This document shows positions 7,181 to 12,614 of a stretch of DNA of 12,614 nt, piece by piece. The stretch covers positions 1 through 12,614 of the forward strand of contig CALFXN010000192.1 of assembly GCA_937957815.1 (NCBI GenBank), given 5' to 3'. The position numbers and the translations under genes are program-made. Each line of letters opens with the position of its first letter. Position 1 is the first letter of the stretch. The notes under the pieces were generated by a model that had not been told where the DNA came from, did not search any database, and saw only the letters and a program-made list of their open reading frames with translations. Source of the stretch: an uncultured Synergistales bacterium (lineage in GTDB: Bacteria > Synergistota > Synergistia > Synergistales > Aminobacteriaceae).

Positions 7181-7241
7181 ATGCCAGCATTGTAACAGAG
7201 ATACGGTGAAAATGTCACCGGACGGCAATGCGTTCTGGCAT
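7181..7241. promoter_or_regulatory. Nested dyads around the operon promoter, candidate operators
   Basis: A perfect 17-base dyad, CGGTGA-5-TCACCG, occupies 7204-7220 and covers the -35 box of the minus-strand promoter. It is flanked almost symmetrically by ATGCCAGCAT (7181-7190, over the -10 and start point) and ATGC-6-GCAT (7228-7241). The outer pair share ATGCCAG/CTGGCAT arms in opposite orientation. The positions suit a repressor binding the central site and possibly a second one at the flanks. No regulator gene is in the window. Confidence 0.6.
7189..7218 (-). promoter_or_regulatory. Sigma-70-type promoter of the sugar-acid operon
   Basis: On the minus strand, GTGACA (7213-7218, five of six consensus bases) and TACAAT (7189-7194, five of six) are 18 bases apart. 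Transcription would start near 7182, giving a leader of about 105 bases before the dehydrogenase gene at 7077. Confidence 0.7.
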
Positions 7242-7314
7242 ATGGAACAAATAGACCGGCATATTTTTTCGTATTCTCCAGAAATCCCGCTTACTTCTGT
7301 ACTACGCGACTTTT

Positions 7315-7323
7315 TGGTAGAAT
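7315..7323 (+). promoter_or_regulatory. Extended -10 promoter of the DUF486 gene
   Basis: TGGTAGAAT is a TGn-extended -10 element with five of six consensus bases. No good -35 box lies 16-18 bases upstream. Transcription would begin near 7330, which excludes ATG 7322 as the start and supports ATG 7376. Confidence 0.45.
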
Positions 7324-7375
7324 GCTTTCTCGTACGGTCCTCGCAGCCGGACCGCATATCTCCCGGAAAAGAGTG

Positions 7376-7735
7376 ATGCATGTGCACCGCGTTCTGCCGA
7401 TCGTTCTTCTCGTCTTCTCGAACATTTTCATGACGTACGCGTGGTACGGACATCTGAAGGATATGCGGGCGAAACCGCTCATCGTCGCAATTCTCGCGAG
7501 CTGGGGGGTCGCCTTCCTCGAATACTGCCTCCAGGTTCCCGCCAACCGGCTCGGGAATTCGATCTATTCGCTCGGGCAGCTCAAGGTCATGCAGGAGGTC
7601 ATTACGATGTGCGTCTTCGCGGGATTCAGCATCCTCTACATGCGCGAGCGCGTGACGCTCGACTTTCTCTGGGCGGGGCTCTGCATGGCGGGCGCCGCGT
7701 ACTTCATGTTCCGGGGGATCGCCGCGGGAGCGTAG
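7376..7735 (+). CDS. DUF486 family small membrane protein
   Basis: This 119-residue protein belongs to the DUF486 family of four-helix membrane proteins, which is related in size and layout to small DMT-type transporters. The hallmark N-terminal segment VFSNIFMTYAWYGHLK is present. It is followed by helices at about 31-50 (AILASWGVAFLEY...), 67-86 (VMQEVITMCVFAGF...) and 93-112 (FLWAGLCMAGAAYFMF). No substrate is known for the family. The start is placed at ATG 7376 (MHVHRVLPIVLLV), after GGAAAAGAG at 7365-7373, because the frame's first ATG at 7322 overlaps the predicted -10 element and would lengthen the protein beyond the family norm. The gene is monocistronic, divergent from the sugar-acid operon and convergent with the ABC operon, with a terminator directly after it. 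It may share the divergent control region. Confidence 0.88.
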   Translation: MHVHRVLPIVLLVFSNIFMTYAWYGHLKDMRAKPLIVAILASWGVAFLEYCLQVPANRLGNSIYSLGQLKVMQEVITMCVFAGFSILYMRERVTLDFLWAGLCMAGAAYFMFRGIAAGA

Positions 7736-7752
7736 TTCCGCCTTCGGAACGC

Positions 7753-7814
7753 ACATCGCTGGAAGAAAAGCGGGGCCGCCCCTGTGGCGAGCCCCGCTTT
7801 TCTTCCAGCGATGT
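7753..7814. terminator. Bidirectional intrinsic terminator with a perfect 24-bp stem
   Basis: Arms 7753-7776 and 7791-7814 are exact reverse complements over 24 bases. Within the 14-base loop CGCC (7777-7780) can pair further with GGCG (7786-7789). On either strand the GC-rich core GCGGGGC/GCCCCGC is followed by TTTTCTTCC. It ends both the DUF486 gene on the plus strand and the ABC operon on the minus strand. Confidence 0.92.
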
Positions 7815-7835
7815 CGTACGCGGGGCCCGTCCCCG

Positions 7836-8507
7836 CTAGTGTCTTCGCGCGGCCGCTATTCGGGCGGAAGCGAATCCGGCGGCTTTCCGGAACGTCGCGT
7901 CGTCTGCGCAGTAGAGCCGCATGAGCGGCAGGACGCCGGAGGAAAGCGAGACGACGCCGATGCCGTCATGCGGGACCGCCTTGCGAAAACGGTCCCACGG
8001 CAGCCACTTCGAAGTCCTGTAGTCCACCCGCGCCTGCGGGGGAAGTGCGTATACCCGCGCCGAGAGGGACTGCCCCAGTGAGAGGTCCGACGCGGAGCCC
8101 TTCGCGAGGCGTCCGTTCTCCATCGAAACTCCCTTCGAGTTCATGACGAAACGCGCGGCGAAGCGATTCCCGAGACCGGCGAGCGAGAAGAGAAGGTACG
8201 CCGCGTCGAATGCGGCGATGATGATCACGAGGAGTCCGAAAAAAGCCAGGAGCCCCGGGCGCGTGGGGACATACCCGAGAAAATTCGCGGCAACCGGAAC
8301 GATGACGGCCGGAAAGACGAACGCCATGCACGAGAACATCAGGACGTCCCCGATGATGCACGGGTTCGTCACGATCGGGACGAGAACCTCCCACGCGACG
8401 ACTTCGCCGCGTTCGGCCGGAGCCTCCTCGCGCCCACCCGCCTCCTCGTTACCGCTCCCCTGCCGCAGCCGAAGCGCTCTCGGCAGTCCCTGTTTCCGTT
8501 CCGGCAT
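7836..8507 (-). CDS. Unrecognised two-span membrane protein with a possible PH-like C-terminal domain
   Basis: I do not recognise this 223-residue protein. Residues 1-38 are charged and low in complexity (GSGNEEAGGREEAPAERGE). Two hydrophobic spans follow at about 52-76 and 85-110, joined by a short loop. The soluble part, 121-223, contains SKWLPWDRFRKAVPHDGIG, a strand-like GVVSLSSG, MRLYCADDATF and a final helix. That pattern of a tryptophan-led strand, then hydrophobic strands and a helix recalls bacterial PH-like domains attached to membrane hairpins, but this is a resemblance only. The start at 8507 follows GGAGGGA (8514-8520) by 6 bases; an earlier in-frame ATG at 8522 overlaps that site. 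It lies 35 bases after dppC and is the last gene before the terminator. It is therefore probably made with the transporter, though a transport role is unproven. Confidence 0.7.
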   Translation of the reverse strand: MPERKQGLPRALRLRQGSGNEEAGGREEAPAERGEVVAWEVLVPIVTNPCIIGDVLMFSCMAFVFPAVIVPVAANFLGYVPTRPGLLAFFGLLVIIIAAFDAAYLLFSLAGLGNRFAARFVMNSKGVSMENGRLAKGSASDLSLGQSLSARVYALPPQARVDYRTSKWLPWDRFRKAVPHDGIGVVSLSSGVLPLMRLYCADDATFRKAAGFASARIAAARRH

Positions 8508-8542
8508 CGATCGTCCCTCCATGTCCGGCGGCGAATCCCGCG

Positions 8543-9394
8543 CTATCGCTTGAGCTTCGGGTCCAGCGCATCGCGCAGTCCGTCGCCGACGAAATTGAGC
8601 GCGAGAATCGTCATCATGATCGCGAGTCCCGGAAAAAGCGTAATATGCGGGAAATCGCGGATATAGGTTCGTCCGCTCGACAGCATCGCCCCCCATTCCG
8701 GAATCGGCGGCTGGATGCCGAGACCGATGAACGAGAGTCCCGCCGTGTTCAGAATGGCGGAGGCGACGCCGAGCGTCGCCTGGACGATGACCGGCGCCAT
8801 GCAGTTCGGAAGCACGTGGCGGACGATGATCCGCGCATCCGACGATCCGACTGCCTTCGCGGCCTCGATGAACTCCTGGTTGCGGATCGACAGCACCGAC
8901 CCCCGCACGATCCGGGCGTACCGCGGAACGCTCGCGATGCCGACGGCCACCATGAGATTGAAAAGACCGGGACCGAGCGACGCGGCGATCGCTATCGCGA
9001 GCAGCGTCGACGGGATCGAAAGCAGTATGTCCATCGTCCGCATGATGATATTGTCCGTCCTCTTGCCGTAGAACCCCGCGACGGCACCGAGGAGTCCTCC
9101 CAGGATCATTCCGATTCCGACCGCCACGAACCCGACCTGCAACGATACGCGGGCGCCGTGGATGACACGGCTCAGGATGTCGCGCCCGAACTCGTCCGCA
9201 CCGAACGGGTGATCGCGCGACGGGGGGTCGAGGGAGAGGAGAAGGTCCTGTTCCTCGTAGCTGTATGGCGCGATGAAATCCGCGAACACGGCGAGGACGC
9301 ACAGGCAGATCAGGATCGCCGCCCCGAAGAGCGCGAGGCGGTTCCTGCGGAATCGGGAGAGGATCTCCCGGGCGTTGCTTCGTCTCTTCGCCAT
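8543..9394 (-). CDS. dppC: Peptide ABC transporter permease (DppC/OppC family)
   Basis: This 283-residue inner-membrane permease of the dipeptide/oligopeptide/nickel family pairs with DppB to form the channel. Diagnostic features are the N-terminal RFRRNRLALFGAAIL span, FGADEFGRDILSR at 64-76, the EAA loop around 176-200 (EAAKAVGSSDARIIVRHVLP) that contacts the ATPase, and the C-terminal GDGLRDALDPK at 270-280. The start at ATG 9394 (MAKRRSN) lies 4 bases after the dppB stop, with its weak ribosome site inside the end of dppB, indicating coupled translation. A longer frame from ATG 9439 would overlap dppB by 41 bases and is unlikely. Whether the substrate is a dipeptide, a longer peptide or another solute is not settled by sequence. 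The required ATPase subunits are not in the window. Confidence 0.94.
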   Translation of the reverse strand: MAKRRSNAREILSRFRRNRLALFGAAILICLCVLAVFADFIAPYSYEEQDLLLSLDPPSRDHPFGADEFGRDILSRVIHGARVSLQVGFVAVGIGMILGGLLGAVAGFYGKRTDNIIMRTMDILLSIPSTLLAIAIAASLGPGLFNLMVAVGIASVPRYARIVRGSVLSIRNQEFIEAAKAVGSSDARIIVRHVLPNCMAPVIVQATLGVASAILNTAGLSFIGLGIQPPIPEWGAMLSSGRTYIRDFPHITLFPGLAIMMTILALNFVGDGLRDALDPKLKR

Positions 9395-9398
9395 GCCG

Positions 9399-10331
9399 CT
9401 ACCGCCCCTGATACTGCGCCTTGATCCGGGGATCGACATAGGCGTAGACGATGTCGACCAGAAGGTTGATCAGGCTGAACGCGACGGCCATGTAGAGCAC
9501 GCCCCCCTGTACGAGCGGGTAGTCGCGCGTCTTGATGGCCTCGACCATGAGACGGCCGACCCCCGGAACCGAAAAGACCGATTCCGTGAGCACCGCTCCC
9601 TCGAGAAGACCGCCGAACTGGAGCCCGACGATCGTGACGATCGGGATGAGCGCGTTGCCGAGCGCGTGCCGCCAGATGACGACGGATTCCTTCTGTCCCT
9701 TGGCGCGGGCGGTCCGGATGTAATCCTGGCGGATGACCTCGAGCATGCTTGAGCGAGTCATCCGAGAAATGACCGCGAGCGACGGCGTCGAGAGCGTCAC
9801 TGCCGGAAGGACCATCGCCCGGAACGAATCGAATCCCGAGGCCGGAAACCATCCGAGATGGACCGAAAAGAAGAGGATCAGGAGCAGGCCGAGCCAGAAA
9901 ACCGGCATCGAGATCCCGACAAGCGCGAAGACCATCGCCACCGTATCGAACAACGAATATTGCCGTATGGCAGAGACGATCCCGAGCGGAATGCCGAGGA
10001 CGATGGCGATGATGACCGAAAAGATCGCGAGCTTGAGCGTCGCGGGGAATGCCGCGAGAATCTCTCCGGTTACGGGGTGTTTCGTGATGTAGGAACGTCC
10101 GATGTCCCCCTGGAGTGCGTTGAGGATATACCGGCCGAACTGGACGAAGAACGGGTCGTTCAGCCCCATCTCCTGCCGGAGGGCCTGAACGCGGTCCTCC
10201 GTGGCCATATCGCCGAGGAGCATCCGCGCCGGATCGCCCGGCGTCATGTACAGCAGGAGGAAGATGATGAAGCTCACCCCGAGAAGCACGGGGATGAATG
10301 CGACGACACGGCGGAGAATGTACCTCCACAT
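9399..10331 (-). CDS. dppB: Peptide ABC transporter permease (DppB/OppB family)
   Basis: This 310-residue inner-membrane permease shows the classic opening MWRYILRRVVAFIPVLLGVSF and MTPGDPARMLLG at 29-40. The EAA loop lies at about 203-230 (DYIRTARAKGQKESVVIWRH, then ALGNALIP), followed by GLLEGAVLTESVFSVPGVGR at 241-260 and a final DPRIKA at 300-305. It forms the transmembrane channel together with DppC. The start at ATG 10331 has AGAGG 9 bases upstream. An in-frame GTG at 10379 would add a 16-residue tail coming from the upstream hairpin and is rejected. It is separated from the binding-protein gene by 72 bases containing a strong stem-loop, and its stop is only 4 bases from the dppC start. 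Confidence 0.95.
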   Translation of the reverse strand: MWRYILRRVVAFIPVLLGVSFIIFLLLYMTPGDPARMLLGDMATEDRVQALRQEMGLNDPFFVQFGRYILNALQGDIGRSYITKHPVTGEILAAFPATLKLAIFSVIIAIVLGIPLGIVSAIRQYSLFDTVAMVFALVGISMPVFWLGLLLILFFSVHLGWFPASGFDSFRAMVLPAVTLSTPSLAVISRMTRSSMLEVIRQDYIRTARAKGQKESVVIWRHALGNALIPIVTIVGLQFGGLLEGAVLTESVFSVPGVGRLMVEAIKTRDYPLVQGGVLYMAVAFSLINLLVDIVYAYVDPRIKAQYQGR

Positions 10332-10352
10332 GAGTCCCAGCCTCTTTTCCGA

Positions 10353-10383
10353 CGGGGCGGAGAGGAGCCTCCCCTCCACCCCG
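10353..10383 (-). promoter_or_regulatory. Stem-loop between the binding-protein gene and dppB
   Basis: Arms 10353-10366 and 10370-10383 pair over 14 positions around a 3-base loop. The two mismatches seen on the plus strand (10358/10378 and 10363/10373) become G-U wobbles in the minus-strand RNA, so the stem is complete only in the mRNA sense. No U-run follows, so it looks like a transcript-stabilising or processing element rather than a terminator. Confidence 0.72.
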
Positions 10384-10403
10384 TGAATATCATTTCCGGT
10401 CTC

Positions 10404-11924
10404 CTATTCCTCGAAATAGACCGTATGGAGCACGTGGTAACTCCCCGGATCGGGAGAGAAGCCCTTCACGTACTTCTGGGTTCCGACGAGCTGTTCGCCG
10501 TTGTGCAGCAGGAGCCACGGCTCCAGTTCGGCGATCCGCTTCTGGATGGAGCTGTAGATCGCTTTCCGCTCCGCGCCTTCCGGCGTGACGCGCCCCTTTT
10601 CGATGAGATCGTCGATATCCTTTTCCACGACCATCGATCTGTTCAGCCCTATCCTGGCCTGTGACGAGTGGAACGGTCCGAAGACGGAATAGTCCGGATC
10701 CGGAACCGCCGTCGTCCAGCTGTTCAGGTAGACCTCGTGAGTCCTGTCCTTGAGTTTCTCCTGGAACGCGCCCCACTCCATGACGTTGACGCCGACCTCG
10801 ATGCCGACCTTCTTGAGCTGGTTCTGGATCACGGTGGCCATGTCGATGCGTTCCTTGCGGTCCGCGGTGAGGATCGTGAACCTGAAGCCGTCCTTGTACC
10901 CGGCCTCCGCGAGAAGGGCCTTCGCCTTTTCGGGATCGTAGGGATACGTCGGCATGTTCGGATCGTAGTACTTCACCGACGGAGCGAAGACGCTCTTCGG
11001 TACACCGCCGACACCCCGGAAGATGACCTTCACCATCTTCTCGACGTCGATCGCGTGGGCGATCGCCTGCCGGACACGGATATCGTCGAACGGCTTCTTC
11101 GAGAGATTGAATCCCATGTACTGCACGACCGCGTCCGGAGTCCGGAGCAGCCTGAGTTTCGGATTCGACTGCACCTTGCTCAGGTCGATCGGCAGGATCG
11201 CGTAGGAGATGTCGACGCCGCCCGCCTCGAGCTCGATGACCCTGTTCGTCGCCTCCGTGATCGTGCGGACGACGATGTTCGGAATCGCGCTCTTCTTGCC
11301 CCGGTAGCCGTCGAATCGCTTCAGGACGATCCGGTCGCCCTTCGCCCAGGAGACGAATTCATACGGCCCGGTTCCGACCGGGTGCGTCCCGAAGTCCTGT
11401 CCGGCGGCCTTCGTCGCCTTCTCGTTGAGGATGCATCCGCCGCCCCAGTGCGTCAGGTGCGCGAGGAAACTCGTATCCGGAACCTTCGTCCGGATGATGA
11501 TCGTAGAGTCGTCGACAACCTCCGTCTTCGCAAGATCGATGTTTCCGAGGACGTAGTTGATCTTTCCTATGGCCGCCTTGCGTTCGAACGTGTACTTCAC
11601 GTCGCTCGCCTTCAGCTCTTCGCCATTGTGAAACTTCACTCCCCTGCGGAGCGTGAAGCGATAGGAGAGATCGTCGATGCGCTCGACCTTCTCGGCCAGG
11701 GACGGCTCGATCTGTCCGCCGGGCCCGACTTTCACGAGCGTTTCGTAGATCTGCACCATGATGTGCGCGGACGCTCCGTCCGGGGACTCGTGCGGATCGA
11801 GCGTCTTCGCGTCCGACGTCGTGGCGACGACGAGCGTGTCTCCCGCCGCGAGGGCCGGAAGCGACCACAGTGCGAGAATCGCGGCGACCGCCGGGAAAAG
11901 GATCCAGAAACGGTTCCACTTCAT
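10404..11924 (-). CDS. Peptide ABC transporter solute-binding protein (family 5, DppA/OppA-like), copy 1
   Basis: This 506-residue secreted binding protein of SBP family 5 binds peptides or related solutes in the periplasm for DppBC. A signal peptide covers about residues 1-27 (MKWNRFWILFPAVAAILALW, then SLPALA-AGD). There is no lipobox cysteine, so the protein is soluble, which suits a diderm cell. Family landmarks are LVVATTSDAKTLDPHESPDG at 31-50, YRFTLRRGVKFHNGEEL at 88-104, PVGTGPYEF at 182-190 and DIRVRQAIAHAID at 281-293. The start at 11924 follows GGGAG (11933-11937) by 8 bases. A longer frame from 11975 adds residues that overlap the preceding gene and is rejected. The gene lies 40 bases after a second, clearly paralogous binding-protein gene. 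Confidence 0.95.
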   Translation of the reverse strand: MKWNRFWILFPAVAAILALWSLPALAAGDTLVVATTSDAKTLDPHESPDGASAHIMVQIYETLVKVGPGGQIEPSLAEKVERIDDLSYRFTLRRGVKFHNGEELKASDVKYTFERKAAIGKINYVLGNIDLAKTEVVDDSTIIIRTKVPDTSFLAHLTHWGGGCILNEKATKAAGQDFGTHPVGTGPYEFVSWAKGDRIVLKRFDGYRGKKSAIPNIVVRTITEATNRVIELEAGGVDISYAILPIDLSKVQSNPKLRLLRTPDAVVQYMGFNLSKKPFDDIRVRQAIAHAIDVEKMVKVIFRGVGGVPKSVFAPSVKYYDPNMPTYPYDPEKAKALLAEAGYKDGFRFTILTADRKERIDMATVIQNQLKKVGIEVGVNVMEWGAFQEKLKDRTHEVYLNSWTTAVPDPDYSVFGPFHSSQARIGLNRSMVVEKDIDDLIEKGRVTPEGAERKAIYSSIQKRIAELEPWLLLHNGEQLVGTQKYVKGFSPDPGSYHVLHTVYFEE

Positions 11925-11964
11925 TACGGACACTCCCTTCGATCCCTGTCGTTCATTCAACGAC

Positions 11965-12567
11965 CTACTCTTCAAAGAAGACCGTGGAAAGCCTGTGGTA
12001 TCCCGCGGGATTCGGCACGAAGCCCTTCACGTTCCTCCGGATGCCGACCACCTGTTCCCCGTTCTCGACGTAGACCCACGGGGCCTGCTCGCGCAGCAGC
12101 ACCTGCAGGTCATGGTAGACCTTCTCCCGCTCCGGACCGTCCTTGAGCGTCCGTCCGAGATCCATGAGTCGGTCGGCCTCCGGGTTCGAGTAGACGGCCT
12201 TGTTCATTCCGGTGATCTGCGAAGAGTGGAAGATGCCGTAGACGGCGTAGTCAGGATCCGGCACGGGAGTCCCCCACCCCATCATGTACATGTCGTGGTT
12301 CTTCTCCTTGAGTTTCTCGAGGTAGGCCCCCCACTCCATGACCTGGATCTTCACGTCGATCCCGACTTTTTTGAGCATACTCTGGATCACGGTCGCGATG
12401 TCGATGCGCTCCTTCCGGTCGTTCGTCCAGATCTCGGCCTTGAACCCGTCGGGGTATCCTGCCTCGGCCAGAAGTTTTTTCGACAATTCCGGATCGTACT
12501 TCACGGGCGGCAGATTCGGGTTGGAGTAGCGGATGCCGGGCGGTACGGGCCCGAGAGCCGGCTTGCC
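11965..12567 (-). CDS. Peptide ABC transporter solute-binding protein (family 5), copy 2, 5' truncated
   Basis: Only the last 200 residues are present; the gene enters from beyond the right end. The sequence matches the C-terminal part of the neighbouring binding protein over its whole length. Shared blocks include YDPE, LLAEAGY, DRKERID-ATVIQ, LKKVGI, VMEWGA, VPDPDY, NGEQ-VG, VKGF and a terminal FEE. By eye about half the aligned residues are identical, so the two are tandem paralogs of SBP family 5. The apparent GTG start at 12582 lies inside adapter sequence and its first five residues (MLFRS) are an artifact; genomic codons begin at 12567. The N-terminus, signal peptide and promoter are missing. 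It probably supplies a second binding specificity to the DppBC permease. Confidence 0.93.
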   Translation of the reverse strand, partial: GKPALGPVPPGIRYSNPNLPPVKYDPELSKKLLAEAGYPDGFKAEIWTNDRKERIDIATVIQSMLKKVGIDVKIQVMEWGAYLEKLKEKNHDMYMMGWGTPVPDPDYAVYGIFHSSQITGMNKAVYSNPEADRLMDLGRTLKDGPEREKVYHDLQVLLREQAPWVYVENGEQVVGIRRNVKGFVPNPAGYHRLSTVFFEE

Positions 12568-12614
12568 AGATCGGAAGAGCACACGTCTGAACTCCAGTCA
12601 CGTGGCCTTATCTC
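12568..12614. other. Illumina TruSeq-type adapter remnant with index GTGGCC (artifact)
   Basis: The sequence AGATCGGAAGAGC begins at 12568 and continues as the indexed TruSeq adapter, with index GTGGCC at 12602-12607 followed by TTATCTC. It is not genomic. In another frame it yields the contaminant peptide TGVQTCALPIW, which starts a false protein at 12601-12251. Confidence 0.98.

Noticed and set aside
7078..7218. N-terminal extension of the dehydrogenase through the repeats (start at 7218)
   Set aside because: The extension would consist of translated repeat, would start upstream of the predicted transcription start, and has no ribosome site. ATG 7077 has a strong one and matches family length.
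5732..7756. A 674-residue minus-strand frame spanning the intergenic region
   Set aside because: It crosses the promoter region and overlaps dctP and the dehydrogenase in another frame, with arginine-rich low-complexity composition. It is open only because of base composition and the stop-free 13-bp repeat.
7753..7814. Inverted-repeat end of an insertion sequence or an attachment site
   Set aside because: No transposase or integrase is present, and the palindrome sits between convergent genes with U-rich tails on both strands, as expected of a terminator.
7836..9302. A 488-residue minus-strand frame joining two regions
   Set aside because: Its N-terminal half is an arginine-rich shadow of dppC. 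The real gene begins at 8507 with its own ribosome site.
12251..12601. Minus-strand open frame starting MTGVQTCALPIW
   Set aside because: The N-terminus is translated adapter and the rest is an out-of-frame shadow of the truncated binding-protein gene.
1..12608. 41-bp terminal inverted repeat suggesting a linear replicon or transposon
   Set aside because: The repeat is exactly the indexed sequencing adapter at both ends.

Overview
This is a contig of high-GC bacterial DNA (roughly 60% G+C by eye) with sequencing-adapter sequence at both ends. Bases 1-41 and 12568-12614 are Illumina TruSeq-type adapter carrying the index GTGGCC, so the genomic part is about 42-12567. Nothing else looks foreign: codon usage is even throughout and there are no insertion sequences, phage genes, CRISPR arrays, tRNAs or rRNAs. 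A TRAP uptake system, a dipeptide/oligopeptide ABC transporter with two binding proteins and an S9 peptidase together suggest an anaerobe living on peptides and sugar acids. The style of these genes recalls Synergistota, but no taxonomic marker is present and that assignment is a guess.

Bases 42-7250, all read on the minus strand, hold a probable sugar-acid catabolic operon. Its order of transcription is a zinc-dependent dehydrogenase of the RspB/LgoD type (7077-6061), TRAP binding protein dctP (5988-5014), small permease dctQ (4946-4443), large permease dctM (4446-3169, ATGA overlap), an SDR oxidoreductase (3122-2367) and mannonate dehydratase uxuA (2335-1277). After a 149-base gap comes the N-terminal propeller of an S9 peptidase (1127-42), cut by the contig end. 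The enzymes fit uptake of a hexonate such as L-gulonate, oxidation to D-fructuronate, reduction to D-mannonate and dehydration to 2-keto-3-deoxygluconate (KDG). No uronate isomerase, KDG kinase or KDPG aldolase is in the window.

Bases 7078-7375 are a divergent intergenic region. A good minus-strand sigma-70-type promoter (GTGACA, 18-base spacer, TACAAT) has a perfect 17-base dyad over its -35 box and ATGC/GCAT dyads on both sides. Four exact copies plus one partial copy of a 13-bp tandem repeat fill the leader just downstream. A plus-strand extended -10 element precedes a small DUF486 membrane protein gene (7376-7735).

Bases 7736-7835 hold a bidirectional terminator with a perfect 24-bp stem between convergent genes.

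Bases 7836-12567, minus strand, hold a peptide-type ABC transporter operon: two paralogous family 5 binding proteins (the first cut by the contig end), permeases dppB and dppC, and an unrecognised two-span membrane protein with a possible PH-like domain. No ATPase genes are present. In both transporter operons a strong GC-rich stem-loop lies between the binding-protein gene and the first permease gene, probably to let the binding protein be made in excess.
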